In this document: positions 1 to 12,800 of the stretch, in pieces
Layout: every line of letters starts with the position of its first letter
Position numbering within the stretch: position 1 is the stretch's first letter
Origin: Schistosoma mansoni
Taxonomy: Eukaryota > Platyhelminthes > Trematoda > Strigeidida > Schistosomatidae
DNA: 64,000 bases
Assembly (NCBI RefSeq): GCF_000237925.1
Contig: NC_031502.1
Span: forward strand, 22,132,909 to 22,196,908
Direction: 5' to 3'
Notes under the pieces: model-generated
Databases searched by the model: none
Seen by the model: only the letters and a program-made list of their open reading frames with translations
What the model was told of the DNA's origin: nothing
Position numbers and translations under genes: made by a program

Positions 1-3000
1 TATCTAACGGTTCTCAAGATACTTCTAATGCTCGTTGGCAAGTCTGGTACGATAATGAGAAATTCATTCAGAACCCTGTCTGCATCCCGGATACTGAGAT
101 AGGTGGATGTCATTAAATTCATTAATATCCTGTTAATCTTCTCTTTGCGACTCAAAGGCTTTTGACAGGGCAAATCGACGGTAGAACATTCTATAATAAA
201 TTTATTAGCGTATGAACTTCAAACACGTACCATTATCTTCCAGAAGCCTTTCATTGGTACAGCTTGTGGAAGGTAATACAGTTGAAGGAATCTCATGACA
301 ATTACTTTCTCTGTCAACTGACATAGTTTATACATATATAGTTGTTAAAGTCAGTTACCTGTAGTTGTGCTTTCATTAGCAAAGTTACTTAACGAAAGCA
401 AGTCATGTCTCCTCAGAAAATCAGTACGTAATTTATTCCAACGTCTGTTATAAGTAGATCTATGACATCCGAGGACTCTTGACAAGTTCACGGTTGCCCT
501 ACGTCTACGAGCTCTTTCACTGACTTGGCTTAAACTGATGTTATTAGACTAACAACATAAACAGTTAGAAGGAACTAAAACGACAGAGCACGTCACTCAC
601 TTGCATCGTGTAAGTAATTTGTGATGGCGGCCAACCATGTCGGAATACCTTAGCTAAACAACAGAGAAAGTAAGTACAAACGCATCACATACAAAAGCCT
701 GTGTCCGTATTTTATTGCATGAGTAATAATGATGATGTTCATAAATTTAATGTAATAATTCGTTATTTTTGACATACTCAGCAAAATGTTGTTCCTCATT
801 GCGGTTCATTCAAATGTTATACGTTACGACAAATTGTCTACAAATATCCCCCAAATATACGACGTAAGGGGGAAAAAGCGACTTTTCCCCTAAATAACCG
901 ACGTGCAGGCGAAAAAACGACATTTCCCCTTTATTTACGCTTTCGTCCGCTTTATTTCCCCTTTGTTCGCCTTTATTTCCCCCTTATTGGTTGTTTGGGA
1001 CTTATTAAAGTTCTCATCATTTTTTTTAAATTTCTGACATTTAAGAATCAATAACCGTGAAGATATGGTACAGTACGTTACTGTAAGGTTACTATCTTAG
1101 CCGCGTTGATTCCACATACCTAATTTTAAACACAACGTATAAAGGAACTGTTAAGTAATCATAACATTGAACTGACGATATGACTATCGTGGCTATGTTA
1201 ACGTTAAACCAATTATTATTAGTGGCCCATACAAAACCCTGGAACTTAACACTAGCGTTATAAAAAAGACATGTTATGTCAATAGCTTATATATATACTT
1301 TTTTTCTCGGTTTAATAATAACGTAAAAAGAGTATTTGACACAACTGTACTTGATCCGCATACTCAACACAATTTTTTTGCTTCTTAACCGTATATTCGT
1401 TTCCGTTTTGTGGATTACTCTGATGCACCCTTGGTTACGCACCTAGTTGTAAAAAGCGGTCATCACTGGCTCAAGGTCATGAACTTGATCGATTTTGTTA
1501 AAGAGTCCAACTTCTAGCAAGTTCACCCTTTCACATATACGCATTACAAAAGAGTTTTTTTGTTGCTGTTTTCATGGTTCTTCGTGCACAAGATATCTAC
1601 ACTATGTTTATTTCCTTCCAGAATACCAATCGGTTCTGGAGGCCAAGCACTTACATGAACGGAACAATTATCAATTGCATTTATGTATTTCCATTTTGTA
1701 TCTTATTATTTTAGGCAGGCAGTGGAGCAGTTCTTCAGGTTTGCTTGATTTTCACCATTACCTTTGAAGTAGACTCTTCTTTACTTTTTACTTGAGGGCG
1801 ACTCAAGAGGCAGGTGAGTAAACACCTGATAGCCGGTCTGAGCATGGAAAAATCGTACCTCACCAACATGGTGTTGGGTAGCCCGCTCGCGGCACTTCCT
1901 CAGATATTCTTATTCCACATTCTCACACTTTCTCTTGAAAGCACGCAGCAAACCGTCAGCGATAGTTATAGAAAAGATCACATGCTACAAAGATGACAAG
2001 CTGGTAAATGAAGAGACATCCATGGACTATCATTGAAAGCGTTAGTCGTAACTGATTGTAAGTCAAATAGTGAGCGAGTTGATAATTTCGCCTTGGGATG
2101 AGAAATAGAACGGTGTTATCGATAGATAGGTTAATCGAACCGACGTTCCTACGGAAGTCGATTCTAGGGGGAAGCTAATGTAACAGCTCAGGTTGGTTGG
2201 TTAAGAGTTGACCCCAAACAACCAAGCATATGCTAAAACAGTATTGTTCAAGTATTCATTCACTTCCTTACCTTTTGTAAGCGTTATATTCCCTACTATC
2301 TTATATGGAATGTTGAGAGCCTTTGTTTGTCTGAACAGATAATCCCACGCTCCACTGTGACTGCGCGAAGATCGAAATAAAGACCTGTTCACTACTTCTC
2401 TGGTTTCTTCTATCAATAGCACGAGGGTTACCTATAGGCACGAAAACAGTATGCATCCCAAGCAGTGTTGTTTGGTACATACAATCTATAAAAGTGAATG
2501 TCAGTTCATTCGTCCGGATATACTGTGTAGTCTTCAAAATAATTTCCAAGGGGGCATCACGTCCATGTTACACACCAGATCCAATCTCGGCAAAAATTGT
2601 GTTAGGATTTTTTTTGCGTTAAATATTTATGTAATACAACGTTTCAAGTTTATAGTTTTTATAAAGTAGACTTGTGGAGCGCTTGACGCGAAATGTAAAC
2701 TAGGGAAAGCGCCTAAGTCGAGTTTGTTCCAGATGTCAGAATTTCTTCAACTTTTGCCTCAGAGAAAGATTCTGAATAACAAAAAAAGAAAAAAACCGAG
2801 GATCAGCAAGGCATTTGGATATGAACGATAAACACTGCTTAACATTTAGTAGTGAAACAGAGGGAGGTATGATAAATTGTCAGATTAAATTCATACTGGC
2901 TCTTGTTGCTAGAGTGAATGTGATCAGGGACTCCAGATGAGAGAATGCAGTAATAAAGAACAGTGAGTTGTGATATTTATCAAGGTGGAGTAGGTTCCAA

Positions 3001-3540
3001 TGAAGGAAGGGAAGTCAAGATTGGAATGAGGTAAACTGTTTATTAGAACAGAGAGTGTTAAGTAAAATAACAACCATATACTTTACGGTCCGTTTTTTCA
3101 TCATCCGATGCCTGCCACACAGTTTTCATGTAAAAGTCAGAGTTAGCATGTTATAGGTTATCTTAGTAAAATAGCTAATCCAGCATAAAAATTAGAAACA
3201 TGAGTCTGAATGGTGAGTGTAGGAGAACAATCTCAATATCACAGGTTGATTGGCTTGTTCTCATCCATAAAGAGCCTGATACAAATAAAATGGTGCTAGT
3301 TATCTCCGACAATTTTTTTCCTGCTTTTCACCGACACTGTTCTATCTGTGAGAATCTTAACATTCCTAAAAATCTATTTTTGTCCAATCGCGTTAGAAAA
3401 AGTGACCTTGGAGAAGTAAAAGTCGTTAAACAAAGTCTAGCAAAAGTTTTCAACTATGAAAAAGAAAACAGTATACTCAAAAAGAACAAAAGTAAAAGAA
3501 CGAGTAATAAAATGTTAAAATATGCAAAAAGCTAGCATTG
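1..3540. other. Gene-poor left flank, no gene supported
   Basis: No stretch here encodes a protein I recognise. The longer open frames (2201-2549 minus, two overlapping frames; 3200-3535 plus, 111 codons, Lys-rich end) show no family motif and could be chance or worn repeat sequence. A small cluster of C-run motifs at 840-985 is listed separately. Confidence 0.5.
840..985. repeat. Degenerate short repeats with TTTCCCC blocks
   Basis: The block TTTCCCC recurs about every 20-30 bp (near 883, 932, 955, 976) within TTTATTTCCCC-type units, preceded by the partly complementary AAGGGGGAAAAAGCGAC near 866. It stands out from the AT-rich surroundings. I recognise no known element. Confidence 0.45.
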
Positions 3541-3589
3541 ACGTGCAGAAACAAGTAGTAGGCTTAGGCTAAACCACAGCTAACTGGTC

Positions 3590-5060
3590 CTGTCTTAATT
3601 TTGAGAATGATATGTGTAGTTCTCCAGGCAGTAGGGTAACACACTGTTGAAAGTTATATCGTTAATAGTTTGAGAAGTAAAACACACATCATCACCTCCT
3701 TTTTTTAGCTTGCTAACTGGGGTTACCGTCTGATCCATCCATGTAGGAGTGTTTCAGTATGCTAATCGCCTTAGAAATATTCTGTACATTGAAGTCTACA
3801 TTAGTAATTTCACTGGAAGGTACTGAGATTAGTTCTGATCATCTCAATGGTTTTTCTTTAGTTAATGAGGAACAAAAGTGGTCGCTAAATGGTTCCGTAA
3901 CAAGTTTAGGTCCTTCGTATACTCGTGTGTCCTTAATAAATAGGCTTCCTCCTTTTAATTCAGTAAGTTAGAGTTTATTTTGAAGGAGTTTGGAGGATTC
4001 ATTATTATGTTCGATAGCACGTTTTTCCTGCGCGACTGTTTTTTACGTACGTATTGCCTCTGCCTGGATAAATATTTCTGTCGTCGTAACTAAAGACGAA
4101 AAGTCATTAAGGTTGTGGAGTCGAGTAAAATGTCTTTGAAGATGTCTTCGCGTAGAGACCGGTACATACAGATATTTAAAAACTTAGGTTTGCTGTATTC
4201 TAAAGGTGCCATTTTGTTGATGATATTTATGATGTTGTAATAGAGTATACTAGTTAGTGTTTCGGTTTTGTTTGCAGTATAAAAGGTCCCTCAATCAGTG
4301 CTTCTTAGGTAATGGTGGAAGTTTTTCCAATCTACTTTGTGATAGTTCCTATGAAGTGTCACAGTTTTGCGCCTACCGGTTATGGTTTTTATATTAAGCG
4401 TATATATGACAAGGTTATGATCGCTATCTGGAAACTTTTTTCCAATATACAGTTTTAGGGATGAGACTATTGGTAAAAAAAAACTAAGTCCAAGATATCT
4501 TGATGTGTGGTAGGGCTACTGACATACTGAGTACACTGTCCAAGCTCTAGACATTTAATAAATGATTCATAATGTTTCGGAGCCTTGACTGGAAACCAAG
4601 AAATTTCAGGTATGTTGAAGTCACTACAAATGAGCTTGCCTGTGAATAGAAGGGATGATGTTAGTGTGAATGCCTCGGATAATAATGCTATCTCACCTAT
4701 TGATGCGTTACGTTGAAGGTAGACACAGCCTAACATTAAGGATATGGAATTCGATGGCTTTAAAAGAATCCACACCGAATCCTTCAGTTTGTTTATTTCA
4801 GGCATATCACATAATAGTGAGTTTGAACTGGAGTGAGCGTAAATAAGGCATCCCCCCCACCTAGTCCTTTCAATCTATCACTTCCATATAGGAAATAGTT
4901 ATCAAGAGAAATACTTAGGTCGGAAATATTACTGTTAGTCCATGCTTCAGATATCATTATAAGCGATGGTTTATATATGGATACAAATAGGACTGAATCC
5001 GTCTTTTTATTGCAGATCGACCTAGCGTTGATAAGACATATAACACAAATGGCCTACTAA
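3590..5060 (-). mobile_element. CR1-clade LINE fragment (endonuclease, start of RT)
   Basis: Read on the minus strand, pieces of one non-LTR polyprotein follow in order. An endonuclease start near 5030-4890 has NARSICNK, MISEAWTNSNI and a GGGDALF run. A central endonuclease block at 4805-4467 includes the catalytic-type CSDFNIPEISW. SDHNLVIYTLNIKT lies near 4440, and the beginning of a reverse transcriptase at about 3900-3600 includes AISILKHSYMDGSDGNP. The order matches CR1/Jockey-type elements such as schistosome SR1/Perere. Several frame changes and stops separate the blocks, so it is dead. The palm domain is absent. Confidence 0.72.
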
Positions 5061-6946
5061 ATTAAAATGAGTGAGGATATCTTGATTAAATTTGTCATCA
5101 TACTTGAGGGTGTGATATGGTTTAGATACGAGGGACTGAATTTTCTTCATTAGCTCTGTATTTTGATAGCTAGAGTTAGTGGGGATGTATCAAATGAGCT
5201 AATGAATTTGCTTAGGTGGTTCACGCAGGAGGGAAAGGTGAGAGTATTATGTGATGGGAACTGTACGGGGGAAGGGAGTTTATGTTCTGCGTGTGGTATG
5301 AAATGACATGGGTTACATGCTTCAACAGGGGTTCTATTAGGGGCCGTATTCCAAAAAACATCTGGTTGATTGTAAACTGTACTGTTATTTGCAAAATAGT
5401 TTTGACAATTAAGCTCGAGCCTCTGTTATAGCTCTTTACGTTAGTGTGAGCATGAGGGGGGCCGCTGTACGTAACTGAGAGTAGTTACGACTGTTATTAT
5501 AAATGGAAGCCGCTTTTATGTTGTGGTTTGGTACTGAAGGGTGTGGTAAGCTTTCTTAGTGAGAGCAGTTATGAGGCCCATGATATCAGGGTAGAACTGA
5601 CGAACATTGTATTTACCGAAAAACTGTTATTCTAAGTTAGAGTCTAATGCGTTATCATAATTAGTAAGCTGATCAAGTATGAAAGTCTTGTAGCTGTAAA
5701 TAATTCCCCAAAATCAATAGCTCATTAAGTGTTCGACATTGGATGCTGACCACGTTGTTTAAGTGGACTTGTTTAGCTGAAGGCTTTCGGTCATGCATCC
5801 GCACCAGATCACGTTTCAACACAGCGTGGGACACAGCTCCTACGTTTCATTAGCCAGCTTATAGAAAAGGTCCTCGATATATTGGTAACGAATCAAATAT
5901 ATCTTTCCTGCCTCCTCTCGTCTGACTTCTGATTTCTATCTGACTGGGAACGATCAAACATAGAAGGTGCTACTGGTATCCAGTTGTAAAACTAGAATAT
6001 CCGTTGCATCTTCAGTCTTTTGTAAGGTTCAAGTTGATCTGGAACCAACGGGTTTTGAGATTCTACATTAGTCAGTAAATTAATTTGAATTAGATTTCTT
6101 GGCCTTTTACCACTACGTTAGTTGACTGATTGTCCTTAAGTTAAGTATGATCAATTTCTATCCTTCAAAAGCGATAACGACCGCTTGTCCCAAATCTCTG
6201 ACGTGATGAATTTAGAATAGCAATGTGACGAAAACAGGTGCAAATTTCACATTCTGTATGTCATTCTCACTAAAAAGACTAAAAGTATTTATAAAATACT
6301 TTGCACAGTGATATTATGGTTAAGCAGAGACTTTTAATTAAATGCCTTTTGGCACGACGGATGTGATTCATTTCCAACTCTCGAAAGTTTAGTGTCCCTT
6401 CTGCTTAAAATTATTGTGAAGTGTTTTTTTTGAAGCAGGGTAGTAAACTGAAAGGTTTATAGATGGAGCCTTGAATAGACACTGAGATGGTACTCCGGAC
6501 CTTGAAGTCGCAAATTTGGAGCCGCGGCTAGTTTAAGTGGGGCGTTACTACGAGTACTAACTCAAGTCAACCTTCTTTATTCTGATCATTTAGGTGTCCT
6601 CTATATTTACGTGTTCAGTATAATTCCAAGGTTAATTTAGCGTTAAACGTTTGAGGATCATGTCTCACATAAAATATGGTGGAAGACAAATGAAAGTCTA
6701 CCCCTTTTCTATAAACAGAGCACGCGCACTTTTCGAACAGGAAATGTAGTCCTCACGTGATTTGTATTTCTTGAACTTTTGCTGTGTTCTTACGCAACTA
6801 AAGTACCATTTGTGATCTAAAGAATCTATTCTGAGCTATGCGTTTGGTAGATTACTCTTTTTGAGTTTCACTCAACTAAGTAGTTAATTGTGGTTATGCC
6901 TCAGTTTACCAGTCGGTTTTTTAGTTATACCACGTAAAGACTAGTT
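5061..6946. other. No gene seen
   Basis: AT-rich sequence. 5061-5700 may be the 5' part of the neighbouring CR1-like LINE. I see no coding signal or recognisable repeat in the rest. Confidence 0.4.
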
Positions 6947-7294
6947 TTGGCTTATCATAATCCGTTTTTATCCATTTTCGCCCGTTGTAGTGTACTGTTT
7001 CTTTTGATGGCCCTAGGCTTTCTGCTTGTATTTATAATGCAGTTTATATCAATAGTCATGAAAAATTTATGCGAAAGACCTGGTTGCTGTTTTACTGTTA
7101 TATCTGGCATGCAGTGCGGCAACTGCAAAAGTTGGTTCTACGAAGCGTGCACAGATCTCACTGCAACTGCCCATAGCAGATCCAGCGAGTCGGATCTTAG
7201 GTGGATATGTGTGATGTGCAACACGGATACTGTAGTTTTGCTGAGTAACATCATTGCCCTACTGACAGGTCTGAGAAACTCAGCACCATCGTAA
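6947..7294 (+). pseudogene. PHD-finger-like Cys-rich frame, possibly LINE-derived
   Basis: A 115-codon open frame holds, in its second half, paired cysteines in a PHD-like order: CERPGC, then CGNCKSWFYEAC, then a Trp three residues before CVMC. Zinc-binding PHD fingers occur in the accessory region of CR1-type LINEs of flatworms as well as in host chromatin proteins. The His of the usual C4HC3 pattern is replaced here. The N-terminal hydrophobic stretch looks accidental. With LINE remains on both sides I favour a transposon fossil over a host exon. Confidence 0.35.
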
Positions 7295-7299
7295 CGTCG

Positions 7300-8050
7300 A
7301 CGGTAATTGACTCCCTCAACAAACTTGGGTCCCCCAGCACCGACTCCTTAAATGCAACAGTGGTTCCCAAAAACTGTAAGTGGTTGGACCCACGTTAACA
7401 GAGTTAAAAAGGACCATGCGTCAAATGCTGCTTTTAGGTCAAGAAAAACTATCATTGTTGGACGCCGATAAGCATGTCTGTGCTCTAAAACCCGACGAAT
7501 AGTGAATATGTGGTCGATACAGCCACGACCAGGTCGAAGCCAGCTTGATTTTCTCGTGTTTTCAGTTCACGGGTCTTTGTTAGGCGCCCGATAATTATTG
7601 AGGCTAGTATTGTAGATGCAATGTTAGTCAAACTAATCCCTCTATGGTTATCACAGGATGATTTCGGCCCCTTCTTATATAATGGGACAGTCGGAAATTG
7701 TGAGCAGCCGGATGGAATTACTTCCAAATCCCAAATTCTAGCTAAAATATTAGTCAACCTAATCGTTAAAATTGGACCACCATATTGAAAGACGTCTGAA
7801 CCAGCTGCTCTTCCTCGTTTCAGATTAGCTATAGCCTTTTGAACTTCAGGTAGGGTCGGGGGACCTCTATCAATGTTCCATTCATACTGTTTGGGAATGG
7901 TGGGTAACTAGAGTAGCTGAAGGCCAGTTAAAGTGTTCACGAATTGGTATGTTCTCTAATTGTATCTTGGATGCTTTATCCTTTCCATCATCTTCATTAG
8001 TGCCGTTAATTCCTTTACTGCTTTGAGATTTATTCTGACGATTTCATGTC
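7300..8050 (-). mobile_element. LINE reverse transcriptase fragment
   Basis: The minus strand encodes a worn RT with PLYKKGPKSSCDNHRGISL, a TRENQAGF block and, further on, FLDLKAAFDA. The same blocks occur in the same order in the LINE at 61.8-64 kb (IFKKGSRCSCNNYRGISL, TREEQAGF, FLDIRAAFDS), so both belong to one lineage. Frame changes and stops make it non-functional. Confidence 0.75.
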
Positions 8051-8209
8051 TGTCCAAAAGGGGTGTCGCAACTTGAACCAATGTACACTTGTACCAATTT
8101 CTACGTCATATTTTACTGACTGGCCATACCGTGTGCTTCGCTTTTCTTAAATTCGCAAGTCTGATACCAAATCTATGAAAAAAGGATTTACGTCTTCCTA
8201 ATGGTTCAC

Positions 8210-8227
8210 TTTATTTACAGTTGCCAC
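8210..8227 (+). promoter_or_regulatory. Candidate 3' splice (possibly trans-splice) acceptor before PITHD1
   Basis: A TTTATTTACAG acceptor ends at 8220, only seven bases before the PITHD1 ATG at 8228. No coding exon is visible upstream, so this could receive a non-coding 5' exon or the flatworm spliced leader. Confidence 0.4.
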
Positions 8228-8920
8228 ATGTGTGACCACAGCATAGGCAGTCATTGTTGTCATTCACATAAAGCCGATGATTCCCCATCGTTTAGCTTGT
8301 ACAGGTTTATTGATATACATAATGTAGAATGTTTGAATGAATCCGTTTCTGGAAGTGGTAAACTTGTTTTCAAGCCTTATGAGGTATGCTTACTGTTTCA
8401 TAATTAATGTGCTTAGGATCGTAAAGATTCAACTGTTTATGTTGAAAGTGATGTTGATCAGGAGTTGTTATTTAACATACCGTTTACTGGAAATATAAAA
8501 GTAATGAGTATTATTATATCTGGTGCTGATACCGAACAACATCCAAGTCAAGTGTCGTTGTATAAAAATAAACCTTTTATGACATTTGAAGATTTAAATG
8601 TGAGTTTATTTTAAATTAAATGTAATTTGATGCCAAGAAAATAGGCTGAATGTGAACAATCACTCGAACTAACTATTGATCCAAATGGTGAAGTGATATA
8701 TCCATTGAAAATTTCACGCTTTTCTAATGTGCAAACACTGAGCTTACATTTCAGTGCTAATTACGGTGGTGATACAACACGAATTCACTACATTGGCTTG
8801 CGGGGAGATTATACTCCAGCACCGAGACGAGAAGCCGTTATTACTAATTACGAATTAACTCCAAATGTTTCCGATTTAAAAGACAACATATTACAAACTC
8901 AGAGTCGTTTTGTTGAATAA
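8228..8920 (+). CDS. PITHD1: PITH domain-containing protein 1 (three exons)
   Basis: Exons 8228-8383, 8417-8599 and 8645-8920 join without phase change into a 204-residue protein; human PITHD1 has about 211. The introns are 33 and 45 bp, both GT-AG, a size typical of schistosome micro-introns. The N-terminus is His/Cys-rich (MCDHSIGSHCCHSHK), as in other PITHD1 proteins. The PITH beta-sandwich follows from about residue 25, with the family blocks VECLNES, VFKPYE, ELLFNIPFTGN, PSQVSLYKN, KISRFSNV and IHYIGLRGDYT. PITH domains are known from thioredoxin-like protein 1, where they dock on the proteasome; PITHD1 itself lacks the thioredoxin part. The start is the first in-frame Met after the acceptor at 8220. 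An AATAAA overlaps the stop codon. The next gene begins 111 bp downstream on the same strand. Confidence 0.93.
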
Positions 8921-9031
8921 ATATAAAAGTCTTGGGTTGTCACGTATTTTTTCTTCTTTCATTATTTTATGCGTATCATTTTTCACTGAATAATAATATT
9001 ATCTTTTAGAAAACATGAATTTAAAAGAAAC
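8921..9031 (+). other. Very short intergenic gap with splice acceptor
   Basis: Only 111 bp separate the PITHD1 stop from the next ATG. AATAAA lies at the PITHD1 stop, and a TATCTTTTAG acceptor ends at 9009, 22 bases before the next start. Poly(A) signal then acceptor is the arrangement expected in a trans-spliced polycistron. A tiny ATG frame (9015-9035) precedes the chosen start. Confidence 0.45.
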
Positions 9032-9632
9032 ATGAATTTCACCTTCGACTTAGTTCAAAACATCTCTCAACTGCTTTCACCTCTAATAACTGAAGATGAA
9101 TTAAAATATCTTGAAAAACTTCCAAGAGGACCTTTATCTAGTAGACCGTCTCATAAAGATACTTTTGTTCCTATCTCTATTGAAAAATGCAGAAGATGAA
9201 GTTCTACGTTTATATTATAAGCAGGAATACTTTAGAAAAGCCTATAATGATACACTTGAACGAATGAATACTTTAGCTAATAGTCTACCATCATATGCTC
9301 TTGACTATATTACAACGCCAGATCATAAAGACGTAATTAACAAAGAAGGTGAAGAGGAGGAGGAAGATATTCCACTTGATCCTGATTATATTAATTTTAT
9401 GATGAAAACTATACAACACCGTCGAAATCGTGATAATATTGAGTCAAATTTATACGATATTCAATCAATGTTGAAAGCACCACCTCGTAAATTGAATAAA
9501 TCTACAGATATTCAAACAATTGATTCTCAAGTTGAAATGCTTGAAGCTTCTCTATTACATTATTATGAATTTTTGTCACCATGTCGTGACTCACCAGTAT
9601 GGCCTGTTTTACCATTAAAACGAAGTTTGTAA
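9032..9632 (+). CDS. Uncharacterised 182-aa protein, one micro-intron
   Basis: I do not recognise this protein. The frame from ATG 9032 (MNFTFDLVQN...) would hit a stop after about 55 codons. Removing a GT-AG intron of 52 bp (9141-9192) joins it in phase to the long downstream frame, giving 182 residues. The product is helical and polar in its first half (ITEDELKYLEKL, then LRLYYKQEYFRKAYNDTLERMN broken only by the splice). It has an acidic patch near residues 86-97 (EGEEEEEDIPLD) and a conserved-looking C-terminus (HYYEFLSPCRDSPVWPVLPL). There is no signal peptide or membrane segment. It sits between PITHD1 and ASTE1 on the same strand with tight spacing, so it may be co-transcribed with them. 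A start at 9111 without the intron is the alternative, but its first 28 codons look like translated intron. Confidence 0.62.
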
Positions 9633-9749
9633 TCATTTAATTTCTTTTTTTTATCTTATACAAGCATTGATTATAAATATTTTCAAACAACTTATCTTTT
9701 CCTTACATTTTTGGGATGCTATTTGTTGATATTCTCTCACTTATGATAT

Positions 9750-9863
9750 TGATATTGCAGACAATGAATAAACCAATTAACAGTGTATTAGATTGAAACA
9801 AAAGAAAATCATATTACTGAAGATTCAATTATTTATTCGGAAATTCCTGTTGTTATTATCATA
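9750..9863 (+). promoter_or_regulatory. ASTE1 leader with splice acceptor and short upstream frame
   Basis: A TTGATATTGCAG acceptor ends at 9760. The remaining 103-base leader contains an upstream ATG frame of ten codons (9764-9796, out of frame with ASTE1). The acceptor fits cis- or trans-splicing. The upstream frame could lower translation. Confidence 0.35.
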
Positions 9864-12800
9864 ATGGGTGTACGAGGGTTAACAACATACTTACAAAGTG
9901 ATCCACGGAATTTTGTTGAATATCAATTACATAATACCACTGTTATTATTGATGGATTGAATTTTTTAAACTTCTTATATTTCGATTCTGGATTATATGC
10001 ACAATTTAATGGAGAATATTTAGCATTCAGTGGAGTCATTAGTCGCTTTATCAATTCATTAAGGCGCTGTAATATAAACCCTATTTTTGTTCTAGATGGA
10101 TGTCATGACGTGAGTTCTTTTTATTGGTTTGAGTGAGTCTTTTTTTATGCAAATCAATAATTAAATACGATTTTGTACTTTAAACCCTATTTCCATGGTG
10201 TTTTAAAGACGTCAAAAATGTACAGAGTCAGTCTTAATCACTGTAGGGTTTCACTGAACTTTATCAAAAGTATTTTTATAGTCTGGGATGACTGTGACCA
10301 CGGCCACTGCGTACCTCATTATGTTGTGCTGGATAATGTAAGTGTAGGTTGGAAGAAAGCTACGGATAGATAAACCAAGACGTGTTTTCTGTTGACGAAG
10401 TTATTGACAATTGATCTGAGCCATGTTAGTCAGTGTAGTATACCTGGTTTAGGTCTGTAGGATAATTGTGGTTACTTTTTGAAGGCATTAATTGATGTAA
10501 GTCAGAATCGATTTCATCAGTTCATATACACTCATCCTTTATCTTTCTCTGTATCGTGAATTTTGATCATATTCGACAATATTTGTAGATTTTCTAAAGA
10601 GTTTGGTAAAGTTTAAAATTTTTCTTGGGATAGCCATGATTGATAGTACTACATGAGAATATCCAAGTACTTATGCAAATGACTATATTAGATCAAATAG
10701 TTTTACGATTACCTTTTCGAAAGGAAACAATACCCACCATCTTGTTGATCAAGTAAAGTATTTTATAATTAAATTTACTTACAGCCAGCTTTTATTAACT
10801 CGATTAAAGCTAGTTACGTGTTAAGGATCTTTTTCCTTCCTACTAAACGAATTTTATTTATCATTAGGTTAACGGAAAAACTCTGCTAAATTTTAAGCTA
10901 TCATTAACATGTTTGTAAAATTCTTATGTTTTTAGTTTTTAATACACAACTTATAAGCAGTTGTGTTTTATAACGGATGGTTATTAACCAGAGTATATTT
11001 GATCAGGTCTTTGTGCTTCCTAGTTAGGTGTAATGAGTCCCTCACTAGTGACACTATTTGGGGAAGTGATTGTACTACTCTTAGGTTATATCCACCAAGC
11101 ACTGACGTTGTAACATGAAACGTCAGTGATATGTCGTGTTTAGTGGTGGCTTTGTGACTAAAGTAGCTAGTTTTCAATCTGTAAGTCCCTGGTGCAAATC
11201 ACATTACACTTATTTAGGCTTGTTAAACCGAATAGTATTACTAGGTTTCACATAAACAAAGTTGTCCAAGGCTGAGTGCATAAATTTGTTTTAGGTAGAT
11301 AAGTTAAACGCACTATGTTTCGGGGGTAGGTCTTAATTGGTTTGTAAAATTCGGCTACTACCAATCGACCTAAACATCGTGCTGATTACTGTTTGGTGGC
11401 CAACGTGCAATGATAAAATTGTGACCAAACATAACCTATTCAGGTGCATTTCTGAAAAGTGTACAACCTTTTATTATATAAGTTACAAAAGTCCTAATCA
11501 CAGATATCCTGGTTGCTGGCAATATGCATCGAAAAATGTACATTATTTAGATGTCGATTGACTGGACTGCTAACTTCTAACTGGTGATCATTCATCATTT
11601 ATCTTCAATATCGATCAAGAAATAAGAAACGGAAACTTGTTGAAATACATTATGCTGAGAATTCTATTGTAAGGATGGCTTGTTGGTAAACTCAAGGAAG
11701 CCTCAAGAAGCCCAGAATGAACCGAAGACATTCCATCCAATCACCACTGAAGGACAATTCTAGAATGTCGACGTGTAGCTTCCCTATTGGATGGCTCGTT
11801 GGCAAACTCATGAAAGCCTCAAGTAGCCCAGAAAGAGCCGAAGGCATTCCATCCAGTCACCGCTAGAGGAACTTCCTAGAATGTCGACGTGTGGCTTCCC
11901 TATTGAATGAATAAGAAGGACCCCTTGTGTACCTATTGGTTATCCGAAATGATGATTTACTTTCAGTCAGAAAACTATAAGTACATGAGAGTTTTGTACT
12001 ATATTTGACAGTGTGTTGGGAATAACATTCCTGTCTTACTAGTCTTCTGTCTTCTTGGGAGGGTTCTAGCATTCGACTGTTCAAGTATTACGCGACATAC
12101 TAAGAATCTAAGTTCAAGATATAACATCTATATAGTATCAAAATATATTGAGTAAAGCTAATAATAATAATATATTCTGAAAATAATAATTTCAGAATTC
12201 ACACCAGTTTACAGGCATGATCAATTTGATATAAATAACAGCATTTAATGTAGAGAACAAACATGAGATATAAGATTGTTTTATGTTTGCTGGTTCAGTA
12301 ATTGCAAGCCAATGCATCACCAGGGAACTTTTTTTTCTAAAGTGGATAGCCTGATGTTCTTTAAGGTTATTTCCAGTGCCAGAACGAGTTATTGATAAAT
12401 ATCTAAAACTAGAGAAAGTAAGAATAAAGCAAAGAGCACGGAACAACAAAAAAGTAATGATTGCCAAAATATGCCGGTCAGGTTTACCACTGTTCATGTT
12501 AGATATTATTCAAACAAGTTAGAGTTGCTAGTGACAGTGCTAATGTGGAGTGACAGCAAGTAAGTTGTTAAACATTTAAAGTTCCTATAATATCACTTAT
12601 AGACTAAGATACACTTACGGGCGCTAGAGCATTTAATGATAGTGATAATAATAATAACGACCATCTTTATGTTACATAACTAATGATGATTAGTATAGTT
12701 GACTCTTGTAATGAAGTTTTTAATCAGTAGTTTCTTTTATTACCATTATTATTAGTAGTAATATTTACATAATTATTTTAATAATGTTATATCTTTCTTT

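Noticed and set aside
840-985. CRISPR-like array
   Set aside because: Repeats are short, irregular and without distinct spacers, and the DNA is eukaryotic.
2201-2549. Two overlapping minus-strand frames as a transposase
   Set aside because: No catalytic motif could be found, and the overlap of two short frames is expected by chance.
9111-9192. Start of the 182-aa gene at 9111 without intron
   Set aside because: Its first codons translate the splice-bounded 52-bp stretch; the upstream frame from 9032 joins naturally after splicing.
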